Source: Bromus sterilis
Lineage: Eukaryota; Streptophyta; Magnoliopsida; Poales; Poaceae
Length of the DNA: 64,000 nt
Reading direction: 5' to 3'
Assembly (NCBI GenBank): GCA_950022295.1
Contig: OX465595.1
Span: 67,726,770-67,790,769 of the forward strand
Positions 56,783-64,000 of this stretch are shown here, piece by piece. Position numbers and translations under genes: made by a program. Under the pieces are notes generated by a model, which saw nothing but the letters and a program-made list of their open reading frames with translations, made no database searches and was not told the DNA's origin. The stretch's first letter is position 1. Every line of letters starts with the position of its first letter.

Positions 56783-58463
56783 TGATACATCCAAAACGTA
56801 TCTATAATTTCTGCTTGCTCCATGCCTCTTTTGTGGGATATTGCTATGATATTGATGAACTTCCATACACTTTTGATCATATTTGGACTAACATGTTAAC
56901 TCAGTGCACCCCAGTGCCAGTTCCTGTTTTCTGTTGTTTTTCTATTTCAGATTTCCCCCATATTAAAAGTGCTCCAAAAATTCGGGAAAAATCCAATAAA
57001 AAAATCAGCGTACATGAAGGTTCCGGAATCACCGAGGGGGGCCAGAGGGGACCCACCAGGGCCCCAGGCACCCTCCCGGAGCGCCCCAGGGTGGGGCCGC
57101 GCCAGGGGGCCGCCTTGACCCCTGGTGGCCCCCCTGGCTGCCCCCCTTTGCCTATTTATTCCCCGTGACGTAAAAACCCCGAGACGGGAACCCTTTTTCG
57201 CGATCTCTCCTCTGTTCCGCCGTCGCCGGGCTTCCAAGATCGGGAGCACCAGAAGACCTCTTCCCGGCACCCTGCCGGACGGAGGAACCACCTCCGGGAG
57301 CTTCTCCACCACCATGGACGCTTCCCGGATGAACCGTGAGTAGTCCACCTCTCACCATGGGTCTATGATCAGTAGCTATGTAATGTTATCCTCCCCTCTT
57401 TGTTCTTCATGGATTAGACCTCGTGAGCTGCCCTACATGATCGAGGCACGTATGTAATATTTCTGTTGTTGCTATGCTGAGTTTGCTGGGATCCGATGGA
57501 TTATGAGATTATGTTCAGATTGTGTTTGAGTAATATATTTGATTCTCCTCTTTTGTATTTATGTTCTTGAGTAATTATTGCATGTTCTCCGTTGCTGTTT
57601 ATTGCTTTGGCCAAGTAGTAGGTAGTGACTCCAAGAGGGAGCGTTATGCATGATTGTGGGTTCATGCCCCCCGATGACTAGCTTGAGTGACAGAAACATG
57701 AGTCTAGGGGATGTGTTGTTGCCACAAGGGGGAAAACAACGGTGCTTGTACTTGCGGGTGCAAGGATTGTTTACTTTACGCAAAGTTCTTTAATGCAGTT
57801 GTCTGTTGCTTTGAGTTTACACTTTGGGTGGGATTCACAACTTAATACCACCGAGATGTTCTGGATAGATATCTCAAGGTGGATGATTAGTAGGTAGATG
57901 CAGATGGATTTCGGTCTACTTGTCTTGGCGTACCGCCCATGCTTTTGAGCCTCTTCCTTTCTTTATAGCATAATTACCACTGGTTTTAGCACATAATCCT
58001 GTCAATTGCCCAGCTATAATTTGTTTACCTCGCATGGCTATTTTATCGTCTTTTGGGAGAGAGACATCACTAGTGAACATCATAGGACCCCGGTCCATAT
58101 TTCCAATACTGTTACACCCACTATCAATTTACTGCTTTATTTACTTTTCCGTTTCTATCGCTATCATTATTATCCCGTGCGTTTTATCCTTTGTAAACAA
58201 CAAGGTCGGAGGAATTGACAACTCCTCTGTACTCGTTGGGAAGCAAAGTTGTTTGTTGTGTGTGCAGGTCCAGGTGAAGTAAGCAACCTTGAGTTGTGAA
58301 CGGCGCCATTGTTCACTTCACCACCTTCTTGTATCTGTTGGAGTCCTATTGGTTCGACATTCAACCTTAGCATCTTCGCTAAGGGAAACTTGTTGTTGTC
58401 TACATGTCAACCTTTCGCTTTGGGTAACCAACGAGGGGCGAGAAGTAAACTCTCGCGACATCA
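56783..58463 (+). repeat. 3' LTR of element C
   Basis: 1681 bp, TGATACATCCAAAACG (one change from the usual TGATACGTCC) ... CTCTCGCGACATCA, followed by GGGTC. TATA-like CTATTTATTCC at 57152. Confidence 0.92.
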
Positions 58464-59599
58464 GGGTCCCTGTCCGGGGTCTGCTCGCGGGGGACTCGGC
58501 TTGTGCCTGCTTTTTTGGGGGCTGAGGCAGTGATGACGTCTTTCATTATTTTGAGTGCCATCGTCGTGTTGCGATCCAAGCTGCCCTTCTTGCCTTTCTG
58601 AGCGCGAGATAGGTATTCTTGGGAAATTATAAGGGCTTCGGCTGGCGCGAGTTGTTCTTCCTCGTCGTCGTCCTCTTCTAGCTGGAAGTCGTCATCTAGC
58701 TTGCGGGCTACCTTCTTCTTGTCCGTGCGTTTCAGATTGCTGAATCTGGATCGGGCTCGGACGGGGGAGTCGTAGTCGGAGGAGTCGCTTCTGGGGGATG
58801 GCCTGCGGTTGGTCCTTGGGTCGAAGGCGGTTTTTCCTTGCTTCTCTAGTTCTAGGCATTGCTGTCTTGTTTTCTTGGTGACGTCACTCGCCAACTTGTT
58901 GTATGCTCTGAGCTCGTCTCGTGTTGCATTCTCCGGGAGTAGTTTGCTACGTTTTACTGCGTCTCTTACTCTGGCAATTGCTTCATTGGACAAGTAGATT
59001 TTTTCTACGTAATGGCCCTCTGTCGCCATGCCCGGGATCTGGTGCTTGCTGCTTTCTGGTTCGTTGTTCCTGTGATTGCTATGTTCCGTTCCTTTGTATA
59101 TTTTCTTTGGTATGGTTCGTGGTCCTCCAAGTGTGACGGTGACCTGGCCGGTGTTGTCGGGATCACTGTTTTTGCTGTTCGAGCGAGGGTCTCTTCGACT
59201 GCTCGGGTCGTCGTCTTGGCCTTTGTCATCTGCGATTGGCTCGTGGACGTCTGCCATGAACACTTAGGACAATGTCTTGACTGACGTCTTGTTTGCGCGC
59301 ATGTTGCGCTTCTTCCATGGACCACTCGAGTAGTCGGGTTGGGAGTCGTGGCTGACTCGCAGGGTCGCCACGCGGGCGGGTGCTGCTTCGGGCGCTGGTG
59401 TATGATCTGTTGTTGTGCGTGTTTGAGTGATGTCCGTGAGGCGGAGAACTCCCCAATGGTTGATGTAGATCCGGTACGCTCCGAAGGTCAGGTTGACACC
59501 GGTGCGCAGATCGGCGAAGGCCGGCCGAAAGGCCGGAAGGTGAGCCATGAAGCCGAGGGACCCGAACAGATCGGAGTATGCTCGAGGCGTGGAGTCCAT
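58464..59599 (-). pseudogene. gag of element B, N-terminal part
   Basis: Begins at MDSTPRAYSDLFGSLGF (59599) about 75 bp after the PBS. A globular N-terminal segment (RPAFADLRTGVNLTFGAYRI, YINHWGVLRL) is followed by an in-frame TAA at 59264-59266. The frame continues through a hydrophilic region (ADVHEPIADDKGQDDD), a segment with KIYLSNEAIARVRDAVKRSK, and an acidic linker (DDDFQLEEDDDEEEQLAPAE), ending at the C insertion. The frame then resumes in the piece at 38667. The start is chosen as the first Met after the PBS with matching composition; it is not proven. Confidence 0.75.
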
Positions 59600-59673
59600 G
59601 AGTGTTGTCGGAGTCGCCGCTTCGGTGGTTGCTGGTGATGAGGCCGCCGAGATCGCGATTCCAACCTGTGTAT

Positions 59674-59691
59674 TTCCCACAGACGGCGCCA
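59674..59691 (-). other. Primer binding site of element B
   Basis: On the minus strand TGGCGCCGTCTGTGGGAA, two bases after the 5' LTR. It is complementary to a tRNA 3' end ending in ...GACGGCGCCA; I do not assign the tRNA. Confidence 0.75.
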
Positions 59692-59693
59692 AT

Positions 59694-60139
59694 TGACGGG
59701 GATCGGCCCCGACAAATCCCATGGTCAGGGACCCTGGGTTAGTCATAGAGAAGGCACAGGTTGGATGATACTCGTCGGCTAACAGGAGAAGCACTTCCTG
59801 CTCGATATTATTGCGTGAGGGGGCGATTACAGTGGAGGCCAAGGCGAGTTCTCGCAAGACCAGGAGAGTAGATGCGTATTGGATTGATCTGGACGTCTCC
59901 CTCCCAGCCTTTATATACTAGGTTAGGTCTCGGGGAGTCCGCACTAGGTTACAAAGATAGTTTCCTAGTTCTAGTCTTGCCTTGTACGCCAAGTCGTGCC
60001 TTCCATACTAGTCGCGGACTCCTACGTCGGTGCTTGGTTGGGCCAGCCGTGGGCCTGTCGTGGCCTCCCAATGGGCCTTCTGTCTTCATACACACCGGGT
60101 ATCCTAATACGCAGGAGTCGTGGGGTCACCCCCTCGTCA
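59694..60139 (-). repeat. 5' LTR of element B
   Basis: 446 bp; on the minus strand starts TGACGAGGGGGTGACC at 60139 and ends GGGGCCGATCCCCGTCA. TATA box AGTATATAAAGG on the minus strand near 59909-59919. Confidence 0.92.
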
Positions 60140-60623
60140 GTGGTGGTCTTTATATAGCCCAGGTGGCTGGTAGCTTGCAAAAACATCTCCGGTTTTTCTC
60201 TCGCGCGCGCGGGGCTTACGTTTCTGACCGCCGAGGGTCCGTAGGACCTCCAATTCGGGTAAAACTTCGAATTGCGCGATCAGCGCGTCGAGCCGGTGGC
60301 GTTCACCTCGCGCTGGAACCATTCCAAGAACACTTTCCGGCGCGCTATAAAATATCCCGTTTACTTATTAAACGGGTTTTTTTTGTTCCGTTGGCTACGA
60401 CTGGTCTTGTGCGGTTTTCGCGACGGTGATCGGGTGAAACCCGGTGTCGCAAAGGTCGAGTATCAGGGTGGCAAAGGTCAGTCTCCGTCCGGTACGAGAT
60501 AAGAGGGGGGAAATAATCGCCGATCAGTAAATCGGGGATGCAAACACCGCAAACAAACCAGACAATCAAACAATTCACGCAGAAAACAAAATTTTTAAAT
60601 TTTATAAAATCTGGGTTGTTACA
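60140..60623 (-). repeat. Outer end (U3) of LTR G
   Basis: First five bases are B's right TSD. On the minus strand the LTR begins TGTAACAACCCAGATTTT at 60623; D begins similarly (TGTAACATCCCAATTTTC). The piece is the upstream promoter region: the TATA box CTATATAAAG is at 60148-60157 on the minus strand, about 470 bp into the LTR. CATGC (60624-60628) may be G's target duplication; the other copy would be left of the window. Confidence 0.7.
60148..60157 (-). promoter_or_regulatory. TATA box of LTR G, separated from its leader by element B
   Basis: CTATATAAAG on the minus strand. Element B's target site begins 4 bases downstream, so the G transcription start region now lies 29 kb away at about 30720. 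Confidence 0.6.
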
Positions 60624-61357
60624 CATGCCCCGCTGGCTTGTGGCCACATCCATCCATGGCCGTGCGCGTGCTGCAGCACGCACACCATTACCATGGTTGG
60701 CACCACGTACACCTTGGACTTCATGTATCTCAACAGCCCATGGCCCTAGACGCTGTCGACCTTGGAATACCATGGCTCCGCGAATGCTCGTCGGCCTGTG
60801 TGATGTACGCATGTACCACACGTCGACCACCACGACGCCTCGCCCTTGTCAACCTGGGTGTTGTACCATGGCTGCTGGTGATGCTTCTTGCCACTAGGAG
60901 GTGCTGTCAGCTACTGCTGTGTATGAATTGATACTTAACTACACTTTAGCTATTTTACAGCCAAAGAACATGTGCCGCACACATTCATGCTCTGAACATA
61001 AAATGCAGGTTAGTTAGCATACTATCATCTCATGCCCTGGTTTAATTCCCTCTATACACTCACATATAACAACGGCATGTACAAACATACTACAAAGCTG
61101 GAATTTTTACTGGATTAGCAACCCAAGTATTTTGCCATACTCTGATGTTGTTGCCTGCAGCCGAAGCTTCAGTAGCTGCTGCTACTTGTGCTGCTGCTGC
61201 ATCACTTTTAACAGCAATAAAACAACAGCTAAATCCATACAGACATAGCTAAAAATGATACGAATTGAAAGTATACATAACCAGCTTTGACTTGTTCCAT
61301 TGGACTAATTTAAAAAAAATGCATATGTTAAACGCTATGAAAATCACAAAATGCCAA
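60624..61357. other. Unassigned sequence right of the retrotransposon nest
   Basis: No gene or element recognised. CCATGG occurs at least five times between 60650 and 60880. Minus-strand frames here give an open stretch of about 80 codons without a known domain. GCTGCTGCTACTTGTGCTGC around 61177 is a short imperfect trinucleotide run. Confidence 0.4.
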
Positions 61358-61600
61358 TCTTTACCTAATAATAAAGGAAGGTGACTTTCTTAGTCCGTTA
61401 TTTATATTTTTGCAAAAAAGTCCTTATATTTTATAAAAATCAACCCGTAGTCTTGATGGATATGAAAGTCGTTGCCGTACCATCGATTCCCTGGCTCGTC
61501 GTTAATTCCTACGTCAAGTATCGTTTGATGCCTTTGCTGAGCCGTTGCTTAGCTGCTCTCTTACTGGGCCGTAAACCGTTGTAGCGTTTACTTATGAACC
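61358..61600 (+). mobile_element. Possible Helitron 5' end
   Basis: TCTTTACCTAATAATAAAGG begins after an A (AA|TC). It resembles the TC...ACTAATAAA type 5' end of grass Helitrons and is followed by GCAAAAAAGTCCTTATATTT, a sequence style I associate with these elements in Triticeae. No 3' hairpin plus CTRR end was located inside the window, so this is tentative. Confidence 0.25.
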
Positions 61601-61660
61601 ACACACGAGCCGAACTTGCAAACTTCAACCCAGTTCATAGGTTTTCTGCCCTAAATAGTA

Positions 61661-61753
61661 CTTCCTCCGGTCCTAAAAAAGTGTCTTGAATAAACAACTA
61701 GGATAGTTATAACTTATAGTGTAACTTGCGACATTTTTTAGGATCGGAGGGAG
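61661..61753. mobile_element. Stowaway MITE
   Basis: 93-bp element with terminal inverted repeats CTTCCTCCGGTCCTAAAAAA and (reverse-complemented right end) CTCCCTCCGATCCTAAAAAA, flanked by TA on both sides (61659-61660 and 61754-61755). This matches the Stowaway (Tc1/Mariner) family consensus. Non-coding. Confidence 0.9.
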
Positions 61754-61809
61754 TACCACATCGTTTTCTTCCGTCCAATCATACTGATTTATATAGGTGT
61801 GCAAAACTA

Positions 61810-62215
61810 GGGAGCGAACTAATGTAGCTCGGGCTCTATGTAGCCCTTTATTTTGAAAAAATCAAAACAAATGTTTAAATGTTTCAAAAAAAATCAAAAT
61901 TTTTTTCGTGAGAACATATATGTATCCCGCATGAACAAGTAAAATTTCGTTTGAAAATATTGTAATATGTATGCTGCACAAAAAAAACAAATTATTGCTT
62001 TTTAAATGGGCCAATTTTTTTGTTTTTGGGCCAAAATTTTGTTTTTTATGCAGCCTACATATTACAATATTTTTTAACGAAACTTGACACGTTCATGCGG
62101 GATACATATATGTTCTCATGGAATTTCTTTTGAATTTTTTTGAAACATTTAAGTATTGTTTTTGGTTTTTCAAAAATAAAGGGCTACTAGAGCCCGAGCT
62201 ACATTGGCATTTAGC
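61810..62215. mobile_element. Foldback MITE with 11-bp flanking direct repeat
   Basis: 406-bp sequence whose halves are inverted copies: AATGTAGCTCGGGCTCTATG and AGAGCCCGAGCTACATT near the ends, and GAGAACATATATGTATCCCG against CGGGATACATATATGTTCTC inside, with an A/T-rich centre (about 61980-62045). It is flanked by a perfect 11-bp direct repeat GTGCAAAACTA (61799-61809 and 62216-62226). Target duplications of 9-11 bp suggest a Mutator-type MITE; the outermost 10 bases do not pair well. Confidence 0.6.
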
Positions 62216-62226
62216 GTGCAAAACTA

Positions 62227-62852
62227 CCTGTACTAAGCTGCTTCAAAGATGGATAAGTACAAAGTAGATAAGCGAAGGATTAAAGGAAGGATTGGTACCA
62301 AGAATGAGGCTGGAGGAAGGATGGAGTCTCTTTACTAAAGAGGAGAGGGACGAAAAAATTAAGACGCTAATAAAAAAAGCATAAATGCATGACCGAGGCT
62401 TCATCAATGGCTAAACATATATGCAAGTAAGAGACCTAATAGAAAAGGAATACAGATGTGTATCAAGCTTAAAGGAAAAAATAAATTAAGTTATCCAACG
62501 GTCTGAATTATTATCAATTCCTTCTTTCCCACTTAATTCTTCGCTTGGTCCCACTATAAATTAAGTTATTTTTAATCCATACTATATTTTTTACATTTGT
62601 CCTCTCACTTCATTTTTTCGTTTGTGACCCATTCGGGTTTGAACCTTCAGCTAGAGTCGAACTATGCGTCCCTCGCCGCCTTCCTAGCCCCATTGGCTGT
62701 GACCTCTCCAATAAATATCGGCTAAGGATCTAGGAGGGTAGGGGTGAATCCCGTGCAAATGAAGAAGCAACATACATAGTCGTTGGATGAGAAGACATAC
62801 ATTGAAGACGATTCAATGGTGTGTTTCATAGAGCGCCATCGCCCTTCTTGCC
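62227..62852. other. Unassigned sequence
   Basis: No gene or repeat recognised. A/G-rich around 62260-62400. No ORF over 81 codons. Confidence 0.4.
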
Positions 62853-63672
62853 GAGTGTACGGTTCAACGAGCAATGGAACATCGCCGACGCAATTGACCA
62901 GATGTTCCATGGCCCAGTGATGTGGAGCAAGATCACTTTCGATCGACCTTCCTATGCACCCATGCATCCCTACCTAGAGCATTCGAACCTCATGCAAATA
63001 TTGCAGGGAGTGAAACCAAATCATAGCAACCTCAATAAATCTATCTATCTGACAAGCGCACGATGTACATGCTCAGTTTCATGCTTAACGTCAAGATTGA
63101 GACACTCAAGTAGAGTGTACGGTTCAACGATCAATCGGAACATCGTTGACGCAATTGACCAGATGTTTCATGGCCCCGTGATGTGGAGCAAGATTGCTTT
63201 CATCGGCCTTCCTACGCACCCATGCATCCCTTACCTAGAGCAGTCGGACCTCATGCAAATGTTGTAGGTAGTGCAACCGAATCCTAGCAACCTCAATAAA
63301 TCTATCTATCTGAAATGCGCGTGATGTACGTGATCAGACTCAAGCTTAACGTCAAGATTGAGAGACTCAAGTACTCTGACTTTCCAGTCTTTCCGAGTGT
63401 ACCGATCAGCGAGCAATCATAACATAAAATAGACCAGATGTTCCATGGTCCCGTGATGTGGAGCAAGATCGCTTTCGATCAACCTTCCTACGCACCCATG
63501 CATCCATACCTAGAGCAGCCGAACCTCATTCAAATGTTGCAGGGAGTGCAACCGAATCCTAGCAACCTTAATAAATCTATCTCTCTGACAAGCGCATGAT
63601 GTACGTGCTTAGTCTCATGCTTAACATCAAGATTGAGAGACTCGTGTACTCCGATTTTCCAGTCTTTCACGT
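62853..63672 (+). repeat. Threefold tandem repeat of a decayed gene-like segment
   Basis: Three direct copies of about 260-282 bp starting GAGTGTACGGTTCAACGA or similar at 62853, 63113 and 63395. The core in each copy could be read as IDQMFHGPVMWSKI followed by PSYAPMHPYLEQ, then NPSNLNKSIYLTS. Copy 1 lacks about 20 bp (the TTTCCAGTCTTTCC part) that copies 2 and 3 have. Frames are broken by stops and indels between copies, so no intact protein is made. I do not recognise the family. Confidence 0.65.
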
Positions 63673-64000
63673 CGTTACGGCAACAACCACATCAGTAGTA
63701 GGAACAACCCGAGACGAACGCGAGCGAGGCTGCCGTGAATGCATCTTCCAAGAAGAATTTGGAGACTTCAATCCAGTATTACACAAAAGCCATGGAACGT
63801 AATGATGAATTGACGAGGACATTTCCTACTTTATTAAACGGGCAGCAATGTACATTGAACAATAAAAGGTCAAATTTAATATACAAAATCAAGGATTTGG
63901 TATTCAGTTCACACCTTTTATATATGTGAATTGTTCATGCAATGTGAGAATGGGTAGTAGTTTTGACTATATAGGGGAAATTGTGACAAGCAATTGAGAA
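63673..64000. other. Unassigned sequence to window end
   Basis: No feature recognised. Follows directly on copy 3 of the tandem repeat; an open frame of 68 codons (63596-63802) runs out of that copy without known motifs. Confidence 0.4.

Larger units (their letters stand above)
38673..58463 (+). mobile_element. Element C: gypsy-type element with a non-gag ORF, split by F
   Basis: Plus-strand element flanked by GGGTC (38668-38672 and 58464-58468), inserted in B's gag. Parts: 5' LTR 38673-40350, PBS 40361-40378, ORF 40524-41519, non-coding 3' part 41520-56760 (interrupted by F at 44404-56482), PPT to 56782, 3' LTR 56783-58463. LTRs and 3' region place it in the same family as A, but the ORF is unrelated to gag-protease. 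About 7.7 kb without F. No pol. Confidence 0.92.
30727..60139 (-). mobile_element. Element B: Tat-lineage gypsy retrotransposon lacking RT/integrase, split by C
   Basis: Minus-strand element flanked by GTGGT (30722-30726 and 60140-60144). From 5' to 3' on the minus strand: 5' LTR 60139-59694, PBS 59691-59674, gag 59599-58464 continuing 38667-37479, protease to 36686, a 66-bp tandem array 36653-36335, an antisense gene (plus strand 32436-36185), a conserved 3' region and the 3' LTR 31175-30727. RT, RNase H and integrase are absent: the protease-RT linker runs straight into the tandem array. Without C it is about 9.6 kb. It is related to element 1 by LTR, 3' region and PPT. LTRs differ at about 19-20 of 446 positions, so B is older than C and F, as nesting demands. 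Confidence 0.9.

Noticed and set aside
60345..60833. 162-codon minus-strand ORF spanning the G end
   Set aside because: It crosses the LTR boundary at 60623 and has no recognisable domain.
61177..61200. Microsatellite (GCT)n
   Set aside because: Too short and imperfect to call.

Overview
The window looks like intergenic DNA of a large grass genome, most likely Triticeae (wheat, goatgrass, barley or rye). No host gene is recognisable. Almost every base up to 60623 belongs to LTR retrotransposons inserted inside one another, read from LTR ends (TG...CA), 5-bp target site duplications (TSDs), primer binding sites (PBS) and polypurine tracts (PPT). All boundaries were read by eye.

Nesting, oldest outward. 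G is a minus-strand LTR whose outer end is at 60623; it survives in five pieces (6698-7303, 19293-21649, 29933-30726, 60140-60623, plus whatever lies left of the window). Four insertions sit in G. H is a minus-strand TGATACG-type Ty3/gypsy LTR (6002-6697), itself interrupted by element 1, a plus-strand Tat-lineage gypsy element (1-6001, 5' part outside the window). A (7304-19292, TSD AGATC) is a gag-protease-only gypsy element that carries a Cassandra TRIM with 5S rRNA-derived LTRs (7829-8516, TSD TCCAC) in its 5' LTR and a 2.8-kb solo LTR, D (15403-18199, TSD GATTA), in its 3' LTR. E (21650-29932, TSD GCAGC) is a sister of A. B (30727-60139, minus, TSD GTGGT) is a Tat-lineage relative of element 1; its gag is split by C (38673-58463, plus, TSD GGGTC), and C's 3' untranslated region is split by F (44404-56482, minus, TSD AGATT), a large-LTR LARD-like (Sukkula-like) element. 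The deepest path is G > B > C > F.

Coding content is retroelement-derived and mostly broken: RNase H-integrase in element 1; gag plus protease in A, E and B; a gag-unlike ORF in C; a 267-codon unknown ORF in F. No reverse transcriptase is visible anywhere, so A, B, C, E and F look non-autonomous. The most unusual theme is extra, self-promoted genes inside the elements. Element 1 carries an antisense B3-domain-like ORF with its own TATA box. Its relative B carries, at the equivalent place and also antisense, an unrelated intron-containing ORF of the 'putative gypsy type transposon' family. F carries two convergent ORFs, each just downstream of its own TATA box.

The last 3.4 kb (60624-64000) is older, less organised DNA with a Stowaway MITE, a foldback MITE flanked by an 11-bp direct repeat, a possible Helitron 5' end and a threefold tandem repeat of a decayed gene-like segment.
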